NCBI GenBank assembly: GCA_021789935.1
Contig: JAJYIR010000012.1
Location: 1-64,000 of the forward strand
Length of the DNA: 64,000 nt
DNA from: Nitrospirota bacterium
Lineage (GTDB): Bacteria > Nitrospirota > Thermodesulfovibrionia > Thermodesulfovibrionales > JdFR-88
Direction: 5' to 3'
The notes under the pieces were generated by a model. It saw only the letters and a list, made by a program, of their open reading frames with translations. It searched no databases and had not been told where the DNA came from. The position numbers and the translations under genes are program-made. Positions 9,424 to 18,101 of the stretch are shown here, in pieces (the first letter of the stretch is position 1; every line of letters starts with the position of its first letter).

Positions 9424-10495
9424 AAAATTCAAAGCAAAAAACTTTGCCGAGGCGCTGGAGCTTGTGCGCAAAGAGCTTAGCGAGGATGCCGTCATACTCT
9501 CAACTGAAGAAAAAAGCGGCATGAGGCCGTTTGTCGAGGTGACTGCTGCGGTGGATTTCGACCTGGACAGGGCTCCCGGGCAGGCGGCAGCCGCCGCGAC
9601 CGCCCCGGGCGACAGCGCGGAGGCCGGATTTCTGCGCTTCAGGGACGAGATGGCCGGACAGTTCAAATCGGAAATAAACGAGCTTAAGGCCGCAATCCAC
9701 GATATGAAGATCGGAGGTGTACTCAACTCTTCCATGGACCGCGGGAAAAAATCGCTCCTTAATTATCTCCGGGAAAGGAAGATAAAGGACGAGTTTGCGA
9801 TAAGGCTTTGCGAAAAGGCAAAGGACTTGAAAGATCTCCATCGGATTATAGCGGCGGACCTCAGGACGAAGCGCGAACGCGGCGGGAAAAAGGCGTTCAT
9901 GCTGATAGGGCCCACCGGCGTCGGGAAGACCACCACCGTGGCCAAGCTCTGCGCCAGGGCCATAAAGGAAGGCAAAAGGGCCGCCATCATAAACCTGGAC
10001 ACTTACAGGATAGGCGCGGGGGAACAGGCCAGGATCTATGCCCGCATAATGGGCATTCCGCTTGCGACCGCGTCGACCCCCGCGGAGCTGAGGAGCCATG
10101 CCGCCGGTTTCGCAAAGACCAGGGACGTTATATTTATAGACACTACCGGCAGAAACCCCAGGGATGATTCATATATCGAGTATATCGGCAATATGTGCGC
10201 CGCAGTCCCGGCGGACCTGGCGCCCATGGAGTTGCATCTGCTCATGAGCGCCTCAAGCGATGATGAATTCATGACCGAGGCTTACTCCAGCTACAAGAGG
10301 CTGCCTCTTGATTGCATATCGTTTACGAAGGTGGACGAGGCTGTCAGGTTCGGTTCCATATATAACCTGCAGATGGTCTACGGAAAGCCTGTGGCTTATA
10401 TTGCCACGGGGCAGAGAGTGCCTGATGACATAGAGTTCCTGAATGAGACGACCCTTGGGAACCTGATACTCGCGAAAGGATGCTATAAATGCTGA
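9413..10495 (+). CDS. flhF: SRP-type GTPase FlhF, flagellar placement
   Basis: FlhF is a signal-recognition-particle-like GTPase that sets the number and polar position of flagella. The start KIRKFKAKNFAEALELVRKE is the typical FlhF B domain. A helical N domain (about 105-155) precedes the G domain with P-loop GPTGVGKTT (about 166-174), DTYRIGAGEQ (G2), DTTGRNPRD (G3) and TKVDEA (G4). The length is 360 residues. It overlaps flhA before it and flhG after it. FlhF with FlhG suggests controlled, probably polar, flagella; polarity is an inference. Confidence 0.95.
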   Translation: MKIRKFKAKNFAEALELVRKELSEDAVILSTEEKSGMRPFVEVTAAVDFDLDRAPGQAAAAATAPGDSAEAGFLRFRDEMAGQFKSEINELKAAIHDMKIGGVLNSSMDRGKKSLLNYLRERKIKDEFAIRLCEKAKDLKDLHRIIAADLRTKRERGGKKAFMLIGPTGVGKTTTVAKLCARAIKEGKRAAIINLDTYRIGAGEQARIYARIMGIPLATASTPAELRSHAAGFAKTRDVIFIDTTGRNPRDDSYIEYIGNMCAAVPADLAPMELHLLMSASSDDEFMTEAYSSYKRLPLDCISFTKVDEAVRFGSIYNLQMVYGKPVAYIATGQRVPDDIEFLNETTLGNLILAKGCYKC

Positions 10496-11325
10496 AGAAA
10501 AACGGGAAGGGGCAGGTAAAAACGCTGGCCGTTGCGAGCGGAAAGGGTGGCGTTGGGAAGACCAACGTGGTGATTAACCTCGCGGTGGCCGCAAGCAGGC
10601 TCGGGAAAAAAGTGATAATCCTGGATGCTGACCTTGGATTGAGCAATGTGGACGTGATGTTGCAGCTCGCCCCCAGGTATAACATCCAGCACGTATTGTC
10701 CGGCGAGAAATCGCTGGCGGAAATAATGGCCGACGGGCCGCACGGGATAAAAGTCCTCCCGGCCAGCTCCGGCGTCCAGGAATTGACCTCCCTTGACGAG
10801 TTTCAAAGACTCAAGATAATGGAGGAGTTCGACGCCTATACGGGGGATTTCGACCTGCTCATCATAGACACGGCTGCGGGCATTTCGGAGAACGTGGCGT
10901 TTTTCTGTGTTGCGGCCCAGGAGACTGTGATCGTCACTTCGCCCGAACCCACGGCCCTCACAGACGCGTATGCGCTCATCAAGGTCCTTTTCACCCGCTA
11001 CCAGGAGCGCGAATTCAGCATAATGGTGAATTCCGTCAGGGGCCCGGAGGAGGCCTACGATGTGTTCAAAAGGCTGATGATGGTTACCGGGAAATTCCTG
11101 AACGTGTCGCTTAATTACCTCGGATACATTCCGTTCGACGGTTCAATCAGAAAGGCCGTAAGGGCGCAAAGGCCGTTCATAGACATGTTTCCCTCCAGCG
11201 ACGCCTCCCGGCAGGTCTGCGGAATGGCGGAAAAAATCATGGAATCCAATGGCAAGGTAAAGGGGTCGCTTCAGTTCTTCCTTGGCAATATGATATCCGG
11301 AACGGGTCCGGCGAGGTGCAAATGA
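10489..11325 (+). CDS. flhG: MinD-like ATPase FlhG (FleN/YlxH)
   Basis: FlhG is a MinD-type ATPase that counterbalances FlhF and limits flagellar number. The deviant Walker A GKGGVGKTN lies at residues 18-26, followed by DADLGLSNVDVML (switch I) and IIDTAAGIS (switch II). A short basic N-terminus before the P-loop matches the FlhF-activating region of the family. Length is 278 residues. It overlaps flhF by seven bases and fliA by four. Confidence 0.93.
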   Translation: MLKKNGKGQVKTLAVASGKGGVGKTNVVINLAVAASRLGKKVIILDADLGLSNVDVMLQLAPRYNIQHVLSGEKSLAEIMADGPHGIKVLPASSGVQELTSLDEFQRLKIMEEFDAYTGDFDLLIIDTAAGISENVAFFCVAAQETVIVTSPEPTALTDAYALIKVLFTRYQEREFSIMVNSVRGPEEAYDVFKRLMMVTGKFLNVSLNYLGYIPFDGSIRKAVRAQRPFIDMFPSSDASRQVCGMAEKIMESNGKVKGSLQFFLGNMISGTGPARCK

Positions 11326-12038
11326 TAAGCTATGCCTTGATGAACGAAGAGGAGAAGGAAGCCCTGATAAAGGAGTTCCTTCCGTTCATCAAGTATACGG
11401 CATACAGGCTTGCCTGGAGGCTCCCGGTACATCTTACGGCCGAGGACCTGATAAGCGTAGGGACCATGGGGCTGCTGGACGCGGTCAGGCGCTATGACCA
11501 GGAGAGGGCGAGGCTGAAGACATTCGTGGAATTCCGCATTAAGGGGGCCATGCTCGATGAAATAAGGGCAAACGATATGGTCCCCAAATCCATGAAGAAG
11601 AAGATAGACTCGCTAAGGAAGACCCACGCCAGGCTCGAAAAGGAGCTTTGCCGCCTGCCTTCGGAGGAAGAAATAGCCAAGGCGCTGGACATCACGGTGG
11701 AGGAATATCACCAGACTCTGCAGGACGCAAACAACTGCATCGTGCTGAGGTTTGAGGATTTCAAGGGCAACAATGATGACGGAGACCTGGACATCGCCGA
11801 TTGCCTTAGTGACAAGGAGGCAAAAAATCCGCTGGAGCTCCTGGAGGACACAAAGCTCAGGGAGGCGCTGGCGGGGGCCATTGACCGGCTTCAGGAGAAA
11901 GAAAAGAAGATACTTTCTCTTTATTACTGGGATGAACTGACCATGAAAGAGATAGCCAATGTGCTTGATCTGACCGAGGGGAGGGTCTCTCAGCTCCATA
12001 AACAGGCCCTTTTAAGGCTCAAGGCGCAGTTCGGGTAA
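11322..12038 (+). CDS. fliA: Flagellar sigma factor FliA (sigma-28)
   Basis: FliA directs RNA polymerase to late flagellar genes and is held inactive by FlgM, encoded at 26.5 kb. Region 2 contains TAEDLISVGTMGLLDAVRRYD and FVEFRIKGAMLDEIRAND; region 3 has VPKSMKKKIDSL; region 4 ends with LDLTEGRVSQLHKQALLRLK. The chosen ATG overlaps the flhG stop (ATGA) and has GAGGTG just upstream, giving 238 residues; a GTG at 11316 and an ATG at 11340 are possible alternatives. Two sites in the window (26432 and 40518) look like its targets. Confidence 0.95.
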   Translation: MISYALMNEEEKEALIKEFLPFIKYTAYRLAWRLPVHLTAEDLISVGTMGLLDAVRRYDQERARLKTFVEFRIKGAMLDEIRANDMVPKSMKKKIDSLRKTHARLEKELCRLPSEEEIAKALDITVEEYHQTLQDANNCIVLRFEDFKGNNDDGDLDIADCLSDKEAKNPLELLEDTKLREALAGAIDRLQEKEKKILSLYYWDELTMKEIANVLDLTEGRVSQLHKQALLRLKAQFG

Positions 12039-12092
12039 AGAAAAGGGCCAGGATTGACGATATATATATTTAAAACAGGAGAAAATTGAACA

Positions 12093-13286
12093 ATGACTTT
12101 GACGGACCAGAAGATAAGAGGCCTAATAAATGAGTTGGGGTCCGGCGGCGCTTCTGCCAGGCGCAGGGCGGCCGAGGAGCTATCAAGCGGAGATGAACGG
12201 GCGTTGCTGCCGCTCATTAAGGCCTTGGGAGACAAAAACCCCGGGGTCCAGGATGCCGCCATGCGCTCGCTCATAGACATTGGCGGAGAGGCCGCTGCGT
12301 ATATGGTGCTGCCGCTTCTGCGCGGGGACGCCTTTATAAGAAACACCGCAGTCATAATCCTGCAGGAGATCGGTGCGGACGCGGTCCCGATGCTTGGCCC
12401 CCTTTTAAACGACAAAGACGAAGACATTCGCAAATTCGCCATAGACATGATATACGAAATAGGTTCCTGCGACCGGCCGGATGTGCTGCTGGCCATTCTT
12501 AAGGGCGACCCTAATCCAAACGTCCGGGTTTCTGCCGCAAAGGCCCTGGGCGCTCTCCGGTACGAGCAGGCGGTCCCCGCTTTGATCGAGGCGCTGAGAG
12601 ACACTGAATGGGTCTGTTTTTCCGCTCTTGAGGCCCTCTCGCAGATTAAAGACAATTCATCTGTAGAGGCGGTGGCGGAACTGCTCTACAGCCCTTCGGA
12701 GGCCGTCAGAAGCGAGGCCATCCAGGCGGCCGCTGCCATCGGGACCGAAGATGCGCTTAACGCTCTAAGAGAGCATCTTGCGATGGAGGACTTGCCGGAA
12801 TCCGAGAAGCTTCTGACTGTAAGGGGCCTTCTTTCAGCCGGAGTTGTCCCGGAGTCAAAAGGGGCGGCCGAAACCATGCTCAATCTGCTTATGGAGGGCG
12901 ACTGGGACGACAAGCTGCTGGCCTTCATGGGACTTTCCGCCATCAAGGACGAGAGGGCGCTTTTTCATATCATCGATGCTGCCGGATCCATCAGTCCCTC
13001 CTCTCCGGATTCCGAGCACAAATTTCATGAGATAAAGAGCGCGCTCATGGGGTTCGGGTGCCAGGAGGCCCTCCTGACCCTGGTAAACGACGGGCGGCTG
13101 AAATTCAAGGGACTCGCTTTCCTTATAGAGCTTCTTGGCGAGATGAGGTGCGCAGAGGCGGCCCCTTTGATCAGGCCTTTGCTGGCAAGCAATCTACATG
13201 ACATAAAAAAGGCAAGCGCAAAGGCACTCTGGGAGCTTGAGGGCAATTCGGCCGGTCTTTCCGGGGAAGACAGGGAAAGCGCTTGA
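12093..13286 (+). CDS. HEAT-repeat protein in the chemotaxis operon
   Basis: The 397-residue protein is almost wholly made of HEAT/PBS-type helical repeats of about 30 residues, with recurring patterns such as LIKALGDKNPGVQDAAMRSL and LLNDKDEDIRKFAIDMI. No enzyme motif, signal peptide or membrane segment is visible, so it is probably a cytoplasmic scaffold. It lies between fliA and cheR, with an AGGAG about ten bases before the ATG, and its stop overlaps the cheR start. Its position implies a role with the chemotaxis or switch proteins, but no partner can be named from sequence. DNA repair-type HEAT proteins and phycobilin lyases share the fold but do not fit the context. Confidence 0.85.
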   Translation: MTLTDQKIRGLINELGSGGASARRRAAEELSSGDERALLPLIKALGDKNPGVQDAAMRSLIDIGGEAAAYMVLPLLRGDAFIRNTAVIILQEIGADAVPMLGPLLNDKDEDIRKFAIDMIYEIGSCDRPDVLLAILKGDPNPNVRVSAAKALGALRYEQAVPALIEALRDTEWVCFSALEALSQIKDNSSVEAVAELLYSPSEAVRSEAIQAAAAIGTEDALNALREHLAMEDLPESEKLLTVRGLLSAGVVPESKGAAETMLNLLMEGDWDDKLLAFMGLSAIKDERALFHIIDAAGSISPSSPDSEHKFHEIKSALMGFGCQEALLTLVNDGRLKFKGLAFLIELLGEMRCAEAAPLIRPLLASNLHDIKKASAKALWELEGNSAGLSGEDRESA

Positions 13287-14107
13287 TAGTCACGGGTGTC
13301 ATTCTACGGGATGAGAGCTTTAAGCAATTAAGGGATTTCATTTATGAACAATGCGGTATTTTTATACCCGACACCAAGAAATACCTGATTGAGAAAAGGC
13401 TTGCGGGCAGGCTTCAGGTAAACAGGCTGAATGATTTTGACCAATATATGGAACTTCTGCGCGGAAGCCGGCACGGGGAGGAGATCACTCCCCTTATAGA
13501 CGCCATCACTACGAACGAGACATATTTTTTCAGAGAGCCAGACCATTTCTCCGTTTTTTTGGATCATATCGTGCCGGAGCTGCTGCGGCCGGGGATGAAA
13601 AATATCAACGTTTGGTCCAGCGCCTGCTCTACGGGAGAGGAGCCCTACACGCTGGCAATTCTCCTTAAGGAGAAATACCCGGGTTTGAAGTTCGGCATTC
13701 TCGGCTCGGACATAAGCAACGCGACTTTGGAGGCCGCCAGGAAAGGGGTTTACAATTCCTATTCGGTCAGGAACACCCCGGAGCAGTATGCCGCAAGATA
13801 TTTCAGGCGGTGCGACAACTGCTATGAACTTTCTCCGGTCGTAAAAGAATGCGTGAGATTCATTAACATAAATCTTGTAAGCGATAGAAAAATCAATTTC
13901 CCTGTGGGCATGGACGTCATCTTTTGCCGGAACGTTCTCATATATTTTGACGTGAAGTCCAAGAGAAAGGCTGTTTCCAACCTTTATGACAGCCTTAACC
14001 CGGGAGGGTATCTGATTATCGGGAAATCCGAGGGGCTTCATGATATTACACGGGCTTTCAAGCCCGTGATCATTAATAATACATTAATCTACCAGAGGGC
14101 AATGTGA
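13283..14107 (+). CDS. cheR: Chemoreceptor methyltransferase CheR
   Basis: CheR transfers methyl groups from S-adenosylmethionine to glutamates on chemoreceptors. The N-terminal helical domain (about 10-75) contains ITTNETYFFREP near its end. The catalytic domain has WSSACSTGEEPYTLAI (SAM-binding motif I), LGSDISNATLEAAR and DVIFCRNVLIYFD. Length is 274 residues. The start is TTG at 13283, overlapping the HEAT gene stop; a slightly later start cannot be excluded. No chemoreceptor gene is in the window. Confidence 0.95.
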   Translation: MIVTGVILRDESFKQLRDFIYEQCGIFIPDTKKYLIEKRLAGRLQVNRLNDFDQYMELLRGSRHGEEITPLIDAITTNETYFFREPDHFSVFLDHIVPELLRPGMKNINVWSSACSTGEEPYTLAILLKEKYPGLKFGILGSDISNATLEAARKGVYNSYSVRNTPEQYAARYFRRCDNCYELSPVVKECVRFININLVSDRKINFPVGMDVIFCRNVLIYFDVKSKRKAVSNLYDSLNPGGYLIIGKSEGLHDITRAFKPVIINNTLIYQRAM

Positions 14108-14108
14108 T

Positions 14109-14489
14109 ATGAAAATCCTTATTGTCGATGACTGCCGTACCACCAGGAAGCTCCTGAGCCTTTACGTCAAGGCCAAGGGGTTCGAGGTCGCCACCGCGGA
14201 AAACGGCCTTGACGCAATGGAGAAGATCGCTCAAGGCAGCATAAATATGATAATAACGGACCTGAATATGCCGTTCATGGACGGGATAGAACTTACGAAG
14301 ACGCTGAGGGCGGACTCCGCATGCTCCCATATTCCCGTGCTGATGGTAACCACGGAGAAAGACGCCGATGAAAAAAGGAGGGCATGCGAGGCCGGGGTGA
14401 ACGGTTTCATGATGAAGCCGGTGAGCGCCGAGGACGTTGTAAAGAATGTCAGGAGCCTGATGAAAAACATGTTCGGACAGGAGGTATAG
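14109..14489 (+). CDS. Single-domain CheY-like response regulator
   Basis: This 126-residue protein is a receiver domain only. The acidic pair is D7-D8, the phosphoacceptor D51 (ITDLNMPFMDG), the switch Thr is in MVTTEKD and the Lys in FMMKPVS. It lies two bases after cheR and directly before the second, more classical CheY. It may be a second motor-binding CheY, a phosphate sink for CheA, or an adaptation regulator; the sequence alone does not decide. Confidence 0.9.
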   Translation: MKILIVDDCRTTRKLLSLYVKAKGFEVATAENGLDAMEKIAQGSINMIITDLNMPFMDGIELTKTLRADSACSHIPVLMVTTEKDADEKRRACEAGVNGFMMKPVSAEDVVKNVRSLMKNMFGQEV

Positions 14490-14888
14490 ATGAATTTAGA
14501 CACCAAGATGAAAATCCTCGTGGTGGACGATTTTTCCACGATGAGGCGCATTGTCAAAAATATCCTTAAGCAGCTTGGATTTGAAAGGATGGAGGAGGCC
14601 GAGGACGGCCAGCAGGCATATAACAAGCTGACGAGCGAGGGCGGTTTCCAGTTCGTCGTGAGCGACTGGAATATGCCGAACATGGACGGACTGGACCTGC
14701 TCAGGAAGGTCCGCGCGAACCCTGAGCTCAAGGACATGCCTTTTCTGATGATCACCGCGGAGGCGGAAAAACACAAGGTGATAGAGGCGATAAAAGCGGG
14801 TGTCAGCAATTATGTGGTGAAGCCGTTTACGGCCGAGGTCCTCAAGGAGAAGCTGGACAAGATCTTTGAAAAAAGGGCACAGGGGTAG
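14490..14888 (+). CDS. cheY: Chemotaxis response regulator CheY
   Basis: The 132-residue receiver closely follows the enterobacterial CheY pattern: [16 protein letters not shown] at the start (D13-D14), phosphoacceptor D59 in [14 protein letters not shown], the Thr of MITAEA and the Lys of [10 protein letters not shown]. Phospho-CheY should bind FliM and the C-terminal peptide of the CheW-CheZ protein encoded downstream. It abuts the previous receiver gene and lies three bases before cheA. Confidence 0.95.
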   Translation: MNLDTKMKILVVDDFSTMRRIVKNILKQLGFERMEEAEDGQQAYNKLTSEGGFQFVVSDWNMPNMDGLDLLRKVRANPELKDMPFLMITAEAEKHKVIEAIKAGVSNYVVKPFTAEVLKEKLDKIFEKRAQG

Positions 14889-14891
14889 GCC

Positions 14892-16724
14892 ATGTCAGAT
14901 GATATGGAAGAGATAATAGCGGATTTCATCGTCGAGGGAGAGGAGACCCTCGACCGGATAGATCCGCTGTTTATTGAGCTGGAGGAGAAAGGTTTCGACC
15001 CGGGGATAATAAACGAGATATTCAGGGGCATGCACACCATGAAGGGGGCCGCGGGTTTTCTCGGCTTCCAAAAGATTGTGGATGTATCCCACAGGGCGGA
15101 GACGATCCTCAAAAAAGTGCGTGACAAAGAGATATCCCTGGAGCCCCGGCTTGTGGACGTGATCCTTAAGAGTTTCGACATGGTGAGGCTCCTTATCGGA
15201 AACATAAAGGCAAAGGACCATGCGGAGACGGATATCTCCCGGATGTTGGAAGACCTTGATGATGCCCTCAAGGCATCTGAAAAAAACCCGTCGAAGACGG
15301 TCGTAAAGGCAAGGCCGGCCGTGATCGAAGCGCCGGCATGCGGGACACCTGAGGCCCATGCCTGCCCGGAGCCCGTCCCGGACGGCGCCGGGAAAACGAA
15401 AACCGCGCATTTGCCTTCAGAAGAGGCCCGGACCCCGCAGAAGGAAATTAAAAATGAGGCCATCCAGAACCTGAGGATAGGCGTGGATAAAATAGACCAT
15501 GTCATGAACCTGACCGGCGAGGTGGTGCTTATCAGAAACAGGCTCCTCAACCTGGCGGGCGGCCTTGAACACAGGTACGCCTCAGATCAGCAGGTCGAGA
15601 GCCTTCTGGAGGCCGTCTCCTTTCTGGACCTGCTCACGTCCGACATGCAGCTTGCGGTGATGCGGATGAGGATGCAGCCGCTAAAAAAAGTGCTTGGCAA
15701 GTTCCCTCGCATGGTGAAGGAGATATCCGCTCCGCTCGGAAAGAATGTGGAGCTTAGGATCTCGGGTGAGGACACAGAAGTGGACAAGTCCGTTATAGAG
15801 CAGATAGGAGACCCTCTTGTCCACATAATCAGAAACTCCATCGACCATGCCATTGAGCCAACGGAGGAGAGGACCGCCATAGGGAAGCCGGAAAGGGGCG
15901 TTATATCGATAAACGCCAGCCAGAAGGGCAGCCAGATTATCATAGAGGTTTCGGATGACGGCCGGGGAATAGACGTTGAGAAGGTCAAGCGCAAGGCGAT
16001 AGACAAGGGACTCATAAGCGAGGAGGACGCGTCGGCCCTGGGCCGGGAGGGGGCAGTCAATCTCATATTCATGCCCGGTCTTTCCACAAACGACGTGGCC
16101 ACGGAGCTGTCCGGCCGGGGCGTCGGTATGGACGTCGTCAAGAACAATGTATCCAGGCTTAACGGGTTCATAGAGATAATGACTAAAAAAGGCGAAGGCA
16201 CTACCATCAGGATAAGCCTGCCGCTTACACTGGCCATAATCCATGCCCTGCTGGTGGAGGTAAAGGGCTCCGTTTACGCCATACCGCTTACACTCGTCGA
16301 TGAGACCCTTAAGGTGGCGAAAAGTGAAATACAGGGGCTTTTGCAAAAAAGGGTCCTCAATATCAGGGGGCGGGTATATCCATTTTTTGAGCTGTCCGAT
16401 CTCCTGGACGGACAATCCGGTTCTCCAGGTATTCATCTGCCCGGTTTCCCCGGGAATGTCACGCAGCAATCCTCTCCAGGGGCCGTGGAGGACTCCGCGG
16501 GCAGGTATGTTATCGTTGTCGCTGTCGCCGACAGCAGGTTCTGCATCGGGGTGGACAGCCTTCTTGGTCTTCAGGAGGTCGTCATCAAATCCATAACCGG
16601 CTCCAGCAACGTCGCTCCCTGCATACTCGGGGCCACCATATCGGGAGACGGAAAGGTGATATTGATAATGGACCTGGGTCATATCGCCCGCAGCCTGTTT
16701 GATAAGGAGCGCGCGCAGGTATGA
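14892..16724 (+). CDS. cheA: Chemotaxis histidine kinase CheA
   Basis: CheA phosphorylates CheY and CheB in response to receptors. Domains in order: Hpt (about 1-105) with phosphoacceptor H48 in FRGMHTMKGAAGF; a Pro/Ala-rich linker (about 125-190) with no clear CheY-binding P2 domain; dimerisation helices (KIDHVMNLTGEVVLIRNRL); HATPase with IRNSIDHAIE (N box), VSDDGRGID (G1), GLSTND (F) and GRGVGMDVV (G2); and a C-terminal CheW-like domain. The CheW-like part carries a Gly/Pro/Ser-rich insertion near residues 510-535. Length is 610 residues. It overlaps the next gene by four bases. Confidence 0.96.
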   Translation: MSDDMEEIIADFIVEGEETLDRIDPLFIELEEKGFDPGIINEIFRGMHTMKGAAGFLGFQKIVDVSHRAETILKKVRDKEISLEPRLVDVILKSFDMVRLLIGNIKAKDHAETDISRMLEDLDDALKASEKNPSKTVVKARPAVIEAPACGTPEAHACPEPVPDGAGKTKTAHLPSEEARTPQKEIKNEAIQNLRIGVDKIDHVMNLTGEVVLIRNRLLNLAGGLEHRYASDQQVESLLEAVSFLDLLTSDMQLAVMRMRMQPLKKVLGKFPRMVKEISAPLGKNVELRISGEDTEVDKSVIEQIGDPLVHIIRNSIDHAIEPTEERTAIGKPERGVISINASQKGSQIIIEVSDDGRGIDVEKVKRKAIDKGLISEEDASALGREGAVNLIFMPGLSTNDVATELSGRGVGMDVVKNNVSRLNGFIEIMTKKGEGTTIRISLPLTLAIIHALLVEVKGSVYAIPLTLVDETLKVAKSEIQGLLQKRVLNIRGRVYPFFELSDLLDGQSGSPGIHLPGFPGNVTQQSSPGAVEDSAGRYVIVVAVADSRFCIGVDSLLGLQEVVIKSITGSSNVAPCILGATISGDGKVILIMDLGHIARSLFDKERAQV

Positions 16725-17971
16725 AAACCGAAATAATAAAATCCGCACAAACAAAAACTGTTTCCGGAGGTGTAGGCATGCGGCAGTACATTGGCTTCAA
16801 GCTGGGCTCGATGGAATACACAATTCCAATACTGAAGGTCCGTGAGATCATAAATACCCCTGTAATCACGCGGATGCCGCAAGCCCCCGTTTACATCGAA
16901 GGGGTAACGAACCTGAGAGGAAGCATCATAGTCATAGTCAGTCTGAGGGCGCTCCTTAACATTAACGGTTCTCAGGATGAAGGCACCAGCGGAAAGATCA
17001 TCGTCGTGTCAAGCGGGAAGATCACCTTTGGCGTGCTCGTTGACGGGATAACCGGAGTTGTTGAGGTAGACGATTCGGCCGTCGAGCACCCCGAGAGGTT
17101 TTTCTCCGAAAGGATGGAGCAGATAAAGGGGGTTGCCAGGATAAATGACAAGCTGCTTGTGCTGCTGGACCCAAGGAAACTTATTCCCTTTGAGGATGCA
17201 TCGCTCTTCGAGGACGATGTCCTTGATGTCACCGAGATCGGGGATGGCCATGTGGAAGTAACGAAAAGAGTGCAGACCATGGCCGGAGAGGTGAAGATCA
17301 AGGAGGTCCAGGACGCCAAACAATTTTTTGAGAAAAAGCTGGCTGGCGGCGACTGTGACAGCATTGTGAGCGAGGTCATGGGATTTCTTGACGCCATAGG
17401 GAACCAGGATTACGAGAAAGCCGAAACCGTCATCCAGGGCATCATGACGAAAGGCCGCGGCGACTTGTACAACGAGGTGGGCAAGGTGACCCGCAAGCTC
17501 CATAACTCCATAAAGAATTTCAAGGAGGCAATTGACCCCAAGCTCAGGGGAATGGCCGAATTTGATATGCCCCAGGCGGTTGACCGCCTCCAGTTCGTTA
17601 TTGACAGGACGGAGGAGGCCGCCAACAAGACAATGAGTTTTGTCGAAGGCTATATACTCAGGATGGACGAGCTTTCCTCCCACATAAGGCAAATAAAAGA
17701 GCCCCAGGAATCGGCTGATTATCTTAAGGATTTCAAAAACAAACTGGAGGATGACCTGACCGAGGTACTGACGACGCAGTCATTCCAGGACCTGACCGGG
17801 CAGGCCCTCAAAAAGGTCATAGATCTGGTGGGAGATATCGAAAAGGAGCTAGTAGTGCTGATAACCAGTTTTGGCGGTAATTTGGAACAGCAGGGCTCCT
17901 CCCGGGCGCTCGTTTCAGAAAAGGTCACGCAGGAAGGCGTCGACAGCCTTCTTACCGAGCTGGGTTTTTAA
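16721..17971 (+). CDS. CheW-CheZ fusion protein
   Basis: The 416-residue protein joins two chemotaxis functions normally on separate proteins. Residues about 18-165 form a CheW coupling domain (QYIGFKLGSMEYTIPILKVR, GVTNLRGSIIVIV). After a linker, residues about 195-416 form a CheZ-type phosphatase: a long helical hairpin containing FQDLTGQALKKV, in which D357 and Q361 correspond to the catalytic Asp and Gln of CheZ, and a C-terminal CheY-binding peptide VDSLLTELGF (407-416). It should tie CheY-P hydrolysis to the receptor-CheA array. The frame is continuous and overlaps cheA by four bases. No separate cheW or cheZ is in the window. Confidence 0.93.
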   Translation: MKTEIIKSAQTKTVSGGVGMRQYIGFKLGSMEYTIPILKVREIINTPVITRMPQAPVYIEGVTNLRGSIIVIVSLRALLNINGSQDEGTSGKIIVVSSGKITFGVLVDGITGVVEVDDSAVEHPERFFSERMEQIKGVARINDKLLVLLDPRKLIPFEDASLFEDDVLDVTEIGDGHVEVTKRVQTMAGEVKIKEVQDAKQFFEKKLAGGDCDSIVSEVMGFLDAIGNQDYEKAETVIQGIMTKGRGDLYNEVGKVTRKLHNSIKNFKEAIDPKLRGMAEFDMPQAVDRLQFVIDRTEEAANKTMSFVEGYILRMDELSSHIRQIKEPQESADYLKDFKNKLEDDLTEVLTTQSFQDLTGQALKKVIDLVGDIEKELVVLITSFGGNLEQQGSSRALVSEKVTQEGVDSLLTELGF

Positions 17972-18011
17972 ATTGTTTACTTCATCAGGCAATGCAGGAG
18001 GGGGAATTTTA

Positions 18012-18101
18012 ATGACAACAGGCACTAAAAAGAAAATGAAGACCGGCGATTTCCCCGGGGGCGCTTTCTTCCGGCAAAGAAAGGCGGTTTTGCCTTGGTA
18101 A
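18012..18101 (+). CDS. Possible 29-residue leader ORF coupled to cheB
   Basis: An ATG at 18012 has the strongest ribosome site in this region, AGGAGGGGG at 17996-18004 with a seven-base spacer. The frame runs 29 codons, Lys/Gly-rich, and stops at 18101, overlapping the cheB TTG start at 18095. No homologue is recognised. It may serve translational coupling to cheB, whose own start has no clear ribosome site. It could also be chance. Confidence 0.35.
   Translation: MTTGTKKKMKTGDFPGGAFFRQRKAVLPW

Noticed and set aside
14109-14888. Recent duplication of cheY
   Set aside because: The two receivers share only family motifs; their other residues differ, so they are distinct paralogues rather than a fresh repeat.
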